From the NCBI RefSeq assembly GCF_900108095.1, contig NZ_FNWL01000002.1:1082691-1146690 (forward strand): DNA of 64,000 nt, in the 5' to 3' direction. The notes below the pieces were generated by a model. The model was not told the DNA's origin. It made no database searches and saw nothing but the letters and a program-made list of their open reading frames with translations. The stretch comes from Natronorubrum sediminis (lineage in GTDB: Archaea > Halobacteriota > Halobacteria > Halobacteriales > Natrialbaceae). The position numbers and the translations under genes were made by a program. Below are positions 27,601 to 34,799 of this stretch, piece by piece; position 1 is the first letter of the stretch; each line of letters begins with the position of its first letter.

Positions 27601-28553
27601 CGAGTTCGAAGACGGACCGACGAGTGCCGAGCGAACGGCGGCTTTCGTCGCTGACTGGTGAAACCGTTCGATTCCCCGTCGACACGCTCGCTAACGCGAC
27701 CGACGTCCCCGCCGCCTTGCGCCACAGCTACACCTCGCTTGCGACCCACGAGACGTGTCCGCGAAAGCACTACCTCGATCACGTCGTTCACGCGATCGGC
27801 GATTCGTCCGTTCGGACACTCGAGGATGGGACACCCCTCGAGTCTTACTCTGAAGACGACGGGACCGTATCTGCCGATACCGCCGTCCCACGCCTCGTCG
27901 GGACGATTTTCCACGACGTTGCAGAGGAGGCGTTCTATCGAAACGACGCCACTCGAGACGACTGGCGAGAAGTCGCGATCCGGCAACTGACGGCGAGGGG
28001 CGTCCTCGAGCATCGAGAGCGCGTGCTGGAGTGTGTGGATCGGTACTTCGACGCGAGTGCGCCCGCGTTCGACGATCCGGTTCACGAGTGGGAGCCACTC
28101 GCCGCGGAAGTGCCGTTTACCCTCGCTGACGTGCCGAACGTCCGCGGTGACGTGGTCGGATTCATCGACTCGGTGCGACGGACCCCAGAGGGTGACCTCG
28201 TCGTGCTCGACTACAAGGCGACAGCCGAACGAATTTCGCCGTCCGAGGCGTCCCAACTGGCGTTGTACGTCCGAGCGTGTGAGCAGGCGTTCGACGAGCC
28301 AGTGACGGCTGCTGGCTACGTTTACGTCGGTCCCGTCGACGGCCCACGCGTCGATCTCTTCATGCCCGAGGAACTCCCCCCGTGGTCGAGCGTTCACCAG
28401 ACGCTTGAGGCGGCTGACGACCCCTCGTTCGCCGAAACGACGACCGGCGAGCACTGCCAGTACTGTCCACATCGGTCGCTTGGCTGTGCACCAGAGGAGT
28501 TCGTCGACGACCAATTGGAGAGTGGATTGGCCGAGTCGACAGGGGACGATTGA
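24630..28553 (+). CDS. AddA-like UvrD-type helicase fused to RecB-type nuclease
   Basis: The 1,307-residue protein has a complete SF1A helicase: Walker A GAGTGKT (28-34), DEFQD near 362, GDKDQSIYGWRG near 392, NFRSKQEI, MTVHQAKGLEFD near 763 and VALTRAENHLF near 831. The C-terminal nuclease starts at TCPRKHYL (about 1042), has GFID then LVVLDYKA (about 1176-1197) and QLALYVRA, and ends with C-x2-C-x6-C near 1275-1286. The last set and the earlier Cys could hold an iron-sulfur cluster, which classical AddA lacks. An Asp/Ala/Gly insert sits near 630-660. The protein should unwind and degrade broken duplex ends. The start overlaps the previous gene. Confidence 0.88.
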   Translation: MGEKPREPRGNQQDVIDSTAACTSVDAGAGTGKTTTMLMRLEQAIERGDVDPADVLVLTFANEAASSIRSAVSDRLDPETAAAIDINTYHSFCYGLVREYAYYLGYSPEFDVVTERTRRRIVSRLLAENEYDFATTMGRGEPSPDDVTAAVDRFIQSMSQEDITPAQLDDQLPAVRTLELCHEFVLWLEETADERLSFDNEALLYFNRDEHLEGAESALVDYGKLITFCREKIAEAPAAFRGDEFVRQIDHYLTLLQQSVTNTIDALTLEEPTTKQLPRALFGNEIWRGATGRLEQSPFGRLKHYVEFVRLARHYTAVYADYHATLEDERMLDFDELVRTATTLVTDDGVADEITSQWTQVYCDEFQDTDRTQFRLITELTDGPDRPDLLAIGDKDQSIYGWRGTDREGLDRLATVYDDHESYELELNFRSKQEILALTNHCDYGPQASKTLREADRGASSAPADEPDADSLSEPALEHDRDLESPTGGESRGDGSAVDRVVKVESDEIDRSTAEQVGTTVSRLLNGDADGVPQRSLEDIAVIVRTNRHAQAVAAELNTRQLPYEISGSAYGEVSPGLQTLLSYFRVLVDPAADAHLRRVLLYRYRVSEADLATLQRRDGTLYDAVMGLESDADAGDGADVDGDADGDDDADAGADTRLESSLERPDRVHNARTHLEELETLRDVYPLSGFVGRFREVTRLEWYCTSDERDELGRLERFVESYTADSVVQTVTPAFVDALERTLQSGSSDRTRGTQSTDSIDVMTVHQAKGLEFDTVLVPYLSDEEWCVERDYARRARYQLLAATLNDDIDSPLCADLAAETVGEEWRVLHVALTRAENHLFVFGSTYDYDGEDEELGASTADACLTDGLEWSVTGEQMTLWESLTESFERVRESFPETVADRTDEIADSAQRTPGTITYYSGYDDRTAEPLETQAAIETVHDLGRMLRDGTLLPAADAASATGDGGVSGTGETGSRTDDVRATETAAETPSSKTDRRVPSERRLSSLTGETVRFPVDTLANATDVPAALRHSYTSLATHETCPRKHYLDHVVHAIGDSSVRTLEDGTPLESYSEDDGTVSADTAVPRLVGTIFHDVAEEAFYRNDATRDDWREVAIRQLTARGVLEHRERVLECVDRYFDASAPAFDDPVHEWEPLAAEVPFTLADVPNVRGDVVGFIDSVRRTPEGDLVVLDYKATAERISPSEASQLALYVRACEQAFDEPVTAAGYVYVGPVDGPRVDLFMPEELPPWSSVHQTLEAADDPSFAETTTGEHCQYCPHRSLGCAPEEFVDDQLESGLAESTGDD

Positions 28554-28599
28554 GCTGTAGAATCGCTCGCTGTAGGGCCGGCAGTTCTCGACTGGCCGC

Positions 28600-29019
28600 T
28601 CACAGCGACATGAGCACGACGGCGAGGACGGCGAACACGATTCCGAGACCGTTTCTGACAGTCAGTGACTCCTCGAGCGCAACGATACCGATGATCGAGC
28701 TCACTGCAATGAACAGCCCGTAAATTGGAACGACAACGCTGACGGGACCGAGTTCGAGTGCGCGGTAGTACGCTAGGAGCCCGATCGCGAGGAGGGCACC
28801 CCAGGCGACGATGTGGGGCGTCTTCGGGTGCGAGAGATACGGGCGAGGGGAGACACCCTGGTAGAGCAACAGTCCACCGAGGAGCCCGAGCATGATGGTG
28901 TTCGAGAGGAAGACCGCCATCGTACTCGGAACCGTCTCCATCGCGACCTTGAGCAATGGAGCGACCAGACTGTACGCGACGAACGCGATCACCGAGAGCG
29001 CGAGGTACTCTCGTTCCAT
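28600..29019 (-). CDS. half-size EamA/DMT transporter subunit B
   Basis: The 139-residue protein has five hydrophobic helices and one EamA unit, with the conserved LGPVSVVVPIYGLF and ALEESLTVR near its end. Typical EamA carriers have ten helices made by duplication, so this is half length and should dimerise. The gene starts inside the stop of its partner (TAATG, 1-nt overlap), so the two are translationally coupled and probably form a heterodimer. The substrate is unknown; family members export metabolites or amino acids. Confidence 0.85.
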   Translation of the reverse strand: MEREYLALSVIAFVAYSLVAPLLKVAMETVPSTMAVFLSNTIMLGLLGGLLLYQGVSPRPYLSHPKTPHIVAWGALLAIGLLAYYRALELGPVSVVVPIYGLFIAVSSIIGIVALEESLTVRNGLGIVFAVLAVVLMSL

Positions 29020-29438
29020 TAGCTCTCACCCGCAGTGAGGACGATCGCGAGGACCGCACAGCCGATTCCGGCCGCCCGTGTCACCGACATCGACTCCTCG
29101 AGAAAGAGGATTCCCAACACCGAACTGCCGACGATGAACATGCCGAATATCGGCACGACGACGCTAACGGGCCCGGTCTCGAGTGCGGCCGTGTACGCCA
29201 AAATCCCCGCCGTGAGAAACGCGCCGGCGATGTAGATGTAACCGGCCTCGAGCGAGACCACGAGCGATGGATCGGCACCGCCAGTCACGATCAGTACGCT
29301 GCTCGCAATCGCGAGAAAGACGAGCGTCGAGAGGAACAATCCCGGCGTTGCCGGAACGTCTTGCATCACGACGCTCGTGAGCGGCGCGACGAACGAGTAC
29401 GCGAGGAGTGCTATCAGAACCCACAGTAAATACTCCAT
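29019..29438 (-). CDS. half-size EamA/DMT transporter subunit A
   Basis: This is a 139-residue, five-helix protein and clear paralogue of its downstream neighbour. It has the matching ETGPVSVVVPIFGMF and LFLEESMSV segments. Equal length and 1-nt overlap suggest a recent tandem duplication that became an obligate pair, as in dual small-multidrug-resistance-type pumps. Upstream is a short AT-containing gap before the divergent Nudix gene. Confidence 0.85.
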   Translation of the reverse strand: MEYLLWVLIALLAYSFVAPLTSVVMQDVPATPGLFLSTLVFLAIASSVLIVTGGADPSLVVSLEAGYIYIAGAFLTAGILAYTAALETGPVSVVVPIFGMFIVGSSVLGILFLEESMSVTRAAGIGCAVLAIVLTAGES

Positions 29439-29543
29439 ACAACGTCACTGCTATCGAATCAGTATAAACACCACGGGCAATCCGTCACGCCCACCCCCTT
29501 CGACGCCGTTCCCGACGACCGGGTCGAAGTGCGATGGTGACGG

Positions 29544-29550
29544 TTTATCT
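29544..29550 (+). promoter_or_regulatory. TATA-like box of the Nudix gene
   Basis: TTTATCT is centred 26 nt upstream of the ATG at 29573. It supports choosing that ATG over an in-frame upstream ATG at 29534, which would put the TATA box inside the coding sequence. Confidence 0.5.
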
Positions 29551-29572
29551 TCACTCGAGCGAACACTCCCGT

Positions 29573-30082
29573 ATGACCGAGACGACGCTGTGTTTTCCGC
29601 GACGGACTCGCGAGAGCACTGGTGAATCTATTGAAGAAGTGCTCCTCATCGAAAAACGGCGAGGGCTCGGCGACGGCCTGTACAACGGACCCGGCGGCAA
29701 ACTCGAGGCCGGTGAAACGCCACGCGAGTGTGCAACAAGAGAGACGCGAGAGGAGGTCGACCTCGAGGTCGATCCGGCGGATCTGGAGAAGGCGGGAGAA
29801 CTCACCTTTCTGCTCGACGGCGAGCGCCACTCGGTCTGTCACGTCTTTCGAACGCGGTCGTTTTCGGGCGAACCGACGACGACCGCGGAGGCGAGACCGA
29901 CGTGGACCCCCGTCGACGACGTTCCCTACGATCAGATGTGGGACGACGACCACCTTTGGCTCCCGGGCGTCCTCGAGGGGAACACTGTCGTCGGCGACTT
30001 TCACTTCGAAGGCGGGAAGCCACTGGACGAAGCCGAATTCGTCGAGTACGACCTCAAGTGGAACGTCTCGTTCGACGAGTGA
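29573..30082 (+). CDS. Nudix hydrolase, MutT/8-oxo-dGTP diphosphatase-like
   Basis: The 169-residue enzyme has a full Nudix box starting at the glycines of GPGGKLEAGETPREC and continuing RETREEVDL. This binds the metal and hydrolyses a nucleoside diphosphate linked to another group. The segment KRRGLGDGLYNGPGGK is like MTH1-type 8-oxo-dGTP or 2-oxo-dATP hydrolases, so cleaning oxidised nucleotides is the likely role. Substrate choice within the family cannot be certain. The gene stands alone between transporter and lipoprotein genes. Confidence 0.85.
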   Translation: MTETTLCFPRRTRESTGESIEEVLLIEKRRGLGDGLYNGPGGKLEAGETPRECATRETREEVDLEVDPADLEKAGELTFLLDGERHSVCHVFRTRSFSGEPTTTAEARPTWTPVDDVPYDQMWDDDHLWLPGVLEGNTVVGDFHFEGGKPLDEAEFVEYDLKWNVSFDE

Positions 30083-30162
30083 TCGAGACGATTTCGCCCG
30101 ACGACGGGATTCTCCTCCGTTCAGGTTTGCATAAAATCTACAGCAATTATCGATCCACAAAT

Positions 30163-30172
30163 CTTTTATAAG
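30163..30172 (+). promoter_or_regulatory. TATA-like box of the repeat lipoprotein gene
   Basis: CTTTTATAAG lies 27-36 nt before the ATG at 30199 within an AT-rich stretch (30126-30182). It supports the ATG at 30199 over an in-frame upstream ATG at 30175. Confidence 0.5.
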
Positions 30173-30198
30173 AAATGAAAATACGAAGGCGTGCAACG

Positions 30199-30786
30199 AT
30201 GACTGATCTTACCCGCCGACGAACGATTGCTGCAGCGGCAGTTGGAACTGTTGGCGCAATCGCCGGCTGTGTCGACGATCTCGCGAATGGAGACGACGAC
30301 ACTGACGACGCCGGTAGCGGTGACGACGACGCGGACGACGGCAACGGAAACGGAGGGGACCAAGAAGTCATCGACGAGGATATCGACGAAATCTCGGCAG
30401 ACGGCGACGTCGAAGTGCAGGCCGATATCGAAATCGACGGTCCGATCGACGCCGACGGCGACGTCTACCTCGAGGAAGATGCAGACGTAGACGGAGACGT
30501 CGAGGCAGGCGGTGCTGTAACGACCGAACCCGATGTCGATATCGACGGCGGTATCGATGCCGGTAGCGACGTCGACCTCGGTGAAGACACCGATGTCGAT
30601 GGCGATATCACCGCAGGCGGGTCCGTGACGACCGATGCTGACGTCGATATCGACGGTGATGTCGACGCAGATGGCGACGTCGAACTCGGCCCCGACAACG
30701 ACGTCGACGGCGACGTCAGCGGTGAAACGGTCGAACAAGGCGACGGCACCGACGTTCAAGGTGACGTCGAGGAAGCAGACGGCTAA
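30199..30786 (+). CDS. Tat lipoprotein with beta-helix-like acidic repeats
   Basis: The 195-residue protein has a twin-arginine signal (TRRRTIAAAAVG) and a lipobox ending AIAGC at C24, then an Asp-rich linker to about residue 55. After that come three 36-residue repeats (58-93, 94-129, 130-165) and a partial fourth, built from short turns such as DVDIDGDV and AGGSVTT. Hydrophobic V and I recur every second or third residue, as in bactofilin-type or hexapeptide beta-helices. Two 18-residue coils per repeat fit the 36-residue period. It is probably an extracellular, lipid-anchored rod. The next gene shares its signal-peptide region. Confidence 0.8.
   Translation: MTDLTRRRTIAAAAVGTVGAIAGCVDDLANGDDDTDDAGSGDDDADDGNGNGGDQEVIDEDIDEISADGDVEVQADIEIDGPIDADGDVYLEEDADVDGDVEAGGAVTTEPDVDIDGGIDAGSDVDLGEDTDVDGDITAGGSVTTDADVDIDGDVDADGDVELGPDNDVDGDVSGETVEQGDGTDVQGDVEEADG
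30370..30693 (+). repeat. three in-frame 108-bp repeats
   Basis: Units at 30370-30477, 30478-30585 and 30586-30693 encode 36 residues each. The last two are closest, with most positions identical at protein level; the first is more diverged. This suggests growth by tandem duplication of a two-coil structural unit. Confidence 0.75.
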
Positions 30787-31148
30787 CGTCGCTCGCACCG
30801 ACCGTCGATTCGACCGTTTTACGCCTTCATTTTCGCGTGCTGGCACCTCCCACCAGATGGATAGGAACCCGCCATCAGCGTCGACTCCGAATCGCGAATG
30901 GGACGGTAGACGACACCAAGACGACCAAGACGATACTATTGTACTAACTGGAACGGTTCACACACTGATCGCCGAACCCGTTGACGGTCAACTGTGCACT
31001 GACGGACAGTGGCTACTGTCGGTCAATTCAGGTCCCCACTCGAGAAACCACCTTTAGGAACCACGAGCGGACCAGTACCCGCGGATTTACTCGAGTGAGT
31101 ATCGGCTGAATACTCTTTTACCCGTTCGTGGTACGACGGACCGAGAGA
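30787..31148. other. intergenic region, no gene seen
   Basis: There is no open frame with haloarchaeal acidic bias here. The last part (about 31110-31125, AATACTCTTTTACC) is the likely promoter of the Asp-rich lipoprotein gene that starts at 31149. I see no repeats, tRNA or strong hairpins. Confidence 0.5.
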
Positions 31149-31655
31149 ATGACAGAGACCACTCGTCGCCGAACGATCGTCACAGTCGTCGTCGGAACTA
31201 TCGGAACACTCGCAGGCTGTGTAGACACAACGTTCGACGACGATCCCGACGAGGAGGGCGAAACCGAGGACAATATCTTTGGAGACGACGCTGGCGACGT
31301 CGGTAACGGAAACGAATCTGACAGTGACGACGATGAGGACGATGACGGTGAAGATGGTGAAGACGGCGAAGACGATGATGACGAGGACGAAGACGACGAT
31401 GAGAGCGATGACGAGAGCGAGGACGATGATGACGATGATGACGACGACGATGATGAGGATGACGATGATGAGGATGACGATGATGAGGATGACGACGATG
31501 ACGACGACGATGATGAGGATGACGACGATGATGAGGATGACGACGATGATGAGGATGACGACGATGACGACGATGACGACGAGGACGACGACGATGACGA
31601 CGATGACGACGACGATGATGACGACGACGAGGACGACGACGATGATGACGACTAG
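31149..31655 (+). CDS. Tat lipoprotein with a long poly-Asp/Glu tail
   Basis: The 168-residue protein starts with a twin-arginine signal (TTRRRTIVTVVVGTIGTLAGC), closely similar to the lipoprotein at 30199, followed by CVD after the lipobox. From about residue 57 to the end it is almost only Asp and Glu with a few Ser and Gly, with no hydrophobic core. It cannot fold as a globule and is probably an anchored, highly charged brush outside the membrane. It may bind cations or water, but there is no direct evidence. The start ATG at 31149 places the signal correctly. Confidence 0.75.
   Translation: MTETTRRRTIVTVVVGTIGTLAGCVDTTFDDDPDEEGETEDNIFGDDAGDVGNGNESDSDDDEDDDGEDGEDGEDDDDEDEDDDESDDESEDDDDDDDDDDDEDDDDEDDDDEDDDDDDDDDEDDDDDEDDDDDEDDDDDDDDDEDDDDDDDDDDDDDDDEDDDDDDD
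31318..31652 (+). repeat. GAY/GAR triplet-repeat tract
   Basis: About 335 bp consist almost entirely of GAC, GAT and GAG triplets in frame, including repeated 15-bp blocks such as GATGAGGATGACGAT. The tract encodes the acidic tail. It is prone to replication slippage, so length differences between strains are expected. Confidence 0.85.
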
Positions 31656-31702
31656 AAAAGATTCGCTAAAACGGTTCCCGCCCGCTCACTCCGCGCCAGC
31701 GC

Positions 31703-32674
31703 TCAGGGCGTGAGGACGACTTTCCCGGCACTTTTGCGGTCTTCGATATATTGGTGGGCGTCTGCTGCGTCCTCGAGTGCGAACGATTCGCCGAGGACGA
31801 CCTCGAGGTCGCCGTCGGTCAGCCCCTGCGTGAGTTCCGGAACGGCCTTCATAACCGTACTGGGATCGTGGACCGATGCCTGACCGAGGTGAAAGCCCTT
31901 GATAGTCTTGTTCTCGAAGAGCAGTCTCCGATTTTCGATCTCGCCGGGGACACCACTGGCGACGCCGTAGGTGACCATCCGGCCGAAGTGCGTCATTGCA
32001 TCGAGGCTGCGCTCGAAGACGTCGTCGCCGACGCTCTCGAGGACGAGATCGACGCCCTCTCCGTCGGTTTCGTCCTCGACAGTCTCGCGGAAGTCGGTCT
32101 CGGTGTAATTGATCGGGTGATCGCAGCCTAACTCGGCTGCGAGGTCGAGTTTCTCCTGCGTACTCGCCGTTCCGAACACCTCCGCACCTGCATCAGACGC
32201 GAGTTGCACCGCTGCCGTGCCGACGCCGCCCGCCGCAGCTTGAATCAACACCGACTCGCCCTCCTCGAGGCCGCCCCACTCGAACAAACAGCTGTGGGCG
32301 GTCAGAAACTGAACGGGGAAACCGGCAGCTTCCGCGAAACTCATCTCCTCGGGAATCGGGAACAGCATCTGTGCGTTCGCCGTCGCGTACTCGGCGTAGC
32401 CACCGGTGTTGAGCATCGCGACGACGCGGTCACCCTCCTCGAGGTCAACTCCGTCGCCAGTGGCGTCGATCGTGCCTGCGGCCTCCATTCCGGGTACGTA
32501 GCCCTCGTCGGGTCCGCCCGGGTAGACCCCACGGCGTTGCATGATGTCGGCGAAGTTGATCCCTGCCGCTTCGACTTCGATGCGGACCTCGCCTGCGCCT
32601 GGTTCGGGGACGTCGGCGTCGATTACCTCGAGTTGGTCGCTGTCTCCGTATTCAGACACCTGAATGGCCTTCAT
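31703..32674 (-). CDS. NADPH:quinone oxidoreductase-like MDR enzyme
   Basis: The 323-residue protein is a medium-chain dehydrogenase/reductase of the zinc-free quinone reductase branch. Features are GINFADIMQRRG, the nucleotide-binding loop AAAGGVGTAAVQLA, and YGVASGVPG near the C-terminal half. No structural or catalytic zinc cysteines are present. It likely reduces quinones or enones with NADPH in the cytoplasm; the physiological substrate is unknown. The ATG at 32674 is the conserved family start, and the upstream extension is not. It is divergent from proS. Confidence 0.85.
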   Translation of the reverse strand: MKAIQVSEYGDSDQLEVIDADVPEPGAGEVRIEVEAAGINFADIMQRRGVYPGGPDEGYVPGMEAAGTIDATGDGVDLEEGDRVVAMLNTGGYAEYATANAQMLFPIPEEMSFAEAAGFPVQFLTAHSCLFEWGGLEEGESVLIQAAAGGVGTAAVQLASDAGAEVFGTASTQEKLDLAAELGCDHPINYTETDFRETVEDETDGEGVDLVLESVGDDVFERSLDAMTHFGRMVTYGVASGVPGEIENRRLLFENKTIKGFHLGQASVHDPSTVMKAVPELTQGLTDGDLEVVLGESFALEDAADAHQYIEDRKSAGKVVLTP

Positions 32675-32811
32675 AGGTTCTAGTGGGCGACACACCTGCA
32701 TAAAGTCCCGAGAACCGGAGTGAACGAGTCGGTCGTTGTCGCTCACGCTCAATGTCACGAGCCATCTCCCCTTCGTATGGTTTAAGAGCGCGCTGACTGC
32801 ATAGCGAAACA

Positions 32812-34293
32812 ATGAGCGACGAGAGCCAGGAACTCGGGATCACCGAGTCGAAATCGCACAAACCGGGCGAGTGGTACGCCGAAGTCGTCAAGAAGGCGGA
32901 CCTCGCCGACTACGCGCCGATGGGCGGCTTCATCGTCACGAAGCCCCGCGGCTACGCACTCTGGGAAGCCATTCAGGACGCCCTCGACGGCTGGTTCAAA
33001 GAGACCGGCGTCGACAACGTCTACTTCCCGATGTTCATCCCCGAAAGCTTTCTCGAGCGCGAGAAGGATATCGTCGAAGGCTTCGACCCCGAAGTCGCGT
33101 GGGTGACCCAGGGCGGTCACGACGAACTCGAGGAGCGCCTCGCCGTCCGCCCGACGAGCGAGTCGATCATCGCGCCGTTCATGGCCGACTGGACGCGCAG
33201 CCACCGCGACCTGCCGATGCGAATCAATCAGTGGTGTTCGGTGGTTCGCTGGGAAGCGACGGAGACGAAGCCGTTCTTCCGGACGAAGGAGTTCATGTGG
33301 CAGGAGGGTCACACCGCCCACGCGAGCAACGAGGGCGCGTGGGAGGAAGTCTGGACCCGGCTCTCGCAGTACGAACGCGTCTACGAGGAGGTGCTGGCGA
33401 TTCCGGTGTTGCGCGGGAAGAAGCCAGAACACGACAAGTTCCCCGGCGCGGATACGACGACGACCGTCGAGGCGCTCATGCCCGACGGCAAGTCCGTTCA
33501 GGGCGCGACGAGTCACAACCTCGGTCAGAGCTTCGCCGAGGCATTCGACATCACGTTCTCGGGCGAAGACGAGGAAGACCGAACCGCCTACACCACGTCG
33601 TGGGGGCTCTCCTGGCGGGCGCTCGGCGCGCTCATTATGACGCACTCCGACGATCAGGGACTCGTCTTGCCGCCGACGGTCGCCCCGACGCAGGTCGCGA
33701 TCGTTCCGATCTGGCAAGAAGATACGAAAGACGACGTCCTCGAGTACGCTGCCAGGATCGCCGAGGAACTCGAGGAGGCCGGCTTCCGCGTCGAACTCGA
33801 CGACCGCGACGAGCGAAATCCCGGCTTCAAGTTCAACGAACACGAACTCAACGGCGTTCCCCTGCGACTGGAAATCGGTCCCTACGAGGTCGAGGACGAC
33901 GAGGTGACGCTGGTTCATCGACCGGACAACGAAGAGGCCGTCGAGGACCGGAGCGAAATCGTCGACGCCGTCGACACACACCTCGACGACGTCTTCGACA
34001 AGTTGTACGACGAGGCAAACGAAAATCTCGAGGAGAACGTCCGCGAAGCCTACTCACCGGAGGAAATTCTCGGCACGATTGGTAAGCACGGCGGTTACGT
34101 GAAGACGTCGTGGTGTGGCGACGAGGCGTGTGAGGAAGCGATCAAGGAGAAAATCGCCGCCGAAATCGTGATGCAACCACTCGAGGATGAAGGTGGGGAG
34201 ACGGCGGGCGAGGTCCCCGAACCAGACCGCGAGGAGTGTGGCGTCTGCGGTGACCCCGCAGATCAGATCGCGTACTTCGCCAAATCCTACTGA
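32812..34293 (+). CDS. proS: prolyl-tRNA synthetase, archaeal/eukaryotic type
   Basis: The 493-residue class II synthetase attaches proline to tRNA-Pro. It has the catalytic motifs RPTSES (motif 2 region start), RTKEFMWQEGHTAHA and GLSWRALGALIMTHSDDQGLVLPP (motif 3), cut here by normal spacing, then an anticodon-binding domain (VAIVPIWQ). A C-terminal zinc-type domain contains CGDEAC and CGVCGDP. It lacks the bacterial editing insertion, as expected for the archaeal form. It is essential and seems monocistronic, with a TATA-like GGTTTAAG about 30 nt before the ATG. Confidence 0.97.
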   Translation: MSDESQELGITESKSHKPGEWYAEVVKKADLADYAPMGGFIVTKPRGYALWEAIQDALDGWFKETGVDNVYFPMFIPESFLEREKDIVEGFDPEVAWVTQGGHDELEERLAVRPTSESIIAPFMADWTRSHRDLPMRINQWCSVVRWEATETKPFFRTKEFMWQEGHTAHASNEGAWEEVWTRLSQYERVYEEVLAIPVLRGKKPEHDKFPGADTTTTVEALMPDGKSVQGATSHNLGQSFAEAFDITFSGEDEEDRTAYTTSWGLSWRALGALIMTHSDDQGLVLPPTVAPTQVAIVPIWQEDTKDDVLEYAARIAEELEEAGFRVELDDRDERNPGFKFNEHELNGVPLRLEIGPYEVEDDEVTLVHRPDNEEAVEDRSEIVDAVDTHLDDVFDKLYDEANENLEENVREAYSPEEILGTIGKHGGYVKTSWCGDEACEEAIKEKIAAEIVMQPLEDEGGETAGEVPEPDREECGVCGDPADQIAYFAKSY

Positions 34294-34484
34294 CGTCGAC
34301 ACGATTCGGCCGATGTTCGGTTTCGAAAACGAGCGTACGATTCCAAAGTGACGATATCGATGCTTTCGAGGCTTCACTGTGCACTCGACACGGAATCGAA
34401 GCGAGCGGATCGCCCCAAATTCGTGTTTGCCATTCTCACCCTTACCTAACTCTTTAACCCAATACTGCTTACGGCTGGCATCTA

Positions 34485-34565
34485 AACGAAGAAATGTGGT
34501 GTTCACTCTGGTGGGTGAGCACTACGTGCCTCTGACACATTCTGCCCTCGTCGGGCAGTTTTCCT
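34485..34565 (+). ncRNA. candidate small RNA with two hairpins and T-tail
   Basis: Two stems follow each other. GTGTTCAC at 34499-34506 pairs with GTGAGCAC at 34515-34522 (8 bp, one G-U). CTGCCC at 34542-34547 pairs with GGGCAG at 34553-34558 and is followed at once by TTTT, a terminator-like end. A TATA-like CTCTTTAACCC lies at 34450-34460, at the right distance to start a transcript near 34485. The ends are estimated. It may be a free sRNA or an upstream leader; the gltB promoter lies further downstream, which favours a separate RNA. Confidence 0.45.
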
Positions 34566-34742
34566 CGACTCGAGTACCGACTATCCGATACGTGACACTC
34601 GAATTCTGATTGTCTGCTCACAGTGGTGGAGAAGTGTACAATATCTAATACGGGTAAACGGACCGCACTGAGTCACCCGGATTGAGTGGTCAGTAACCAA
34701 CGATAAATCGTGATGATCGATAGACCTTATATCCGATAATAT

Positions 34743-34757
34743 GTGTATATAATACAC
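34743..34757 (+). promoter_or_regulatory. gltB TATA region overlapped by a perfect palindrome
   Basis: GTGTAT-ATA-ATACAC is a perfect 6-bp inverted repeat with a 3-nt centre. It coincides with the TATA box about 50-64 nt before the gltB ATG. A dimeric regulator bound here would block transcription, so nitrogen- or amino-acid-responsive repression (for example by an Lrp/AsnC-type protein) is an attractive inference. Confidence 0.5.
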
Positions 34758-34770
34758 TTAGCCATTATGG

Positions 34771-34799
34771 AGTAGCCTCATATAGCAGTTTTCGCTACT
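34771..34799 (+). promoter_or_regulatory. hairpin in the gltB leader
   Basis: AGTAGC at 34771-34776 pairs with GCTACT at 34794-34799 across a 17-nt loop, ending 7 nt before the gltB start codon. It may influence translation start. The stem is short, so chance cannot be excluded. Confidence 0.35.

Noticed and set aside
31318-31652. Plus-strand frame rich in Met and Thr inside the acidic tract
   Set aside because: It is the frame-shifted reading of the GAY triplet repeat; only the Asp/Glu frame has a signal peptide and start signals.
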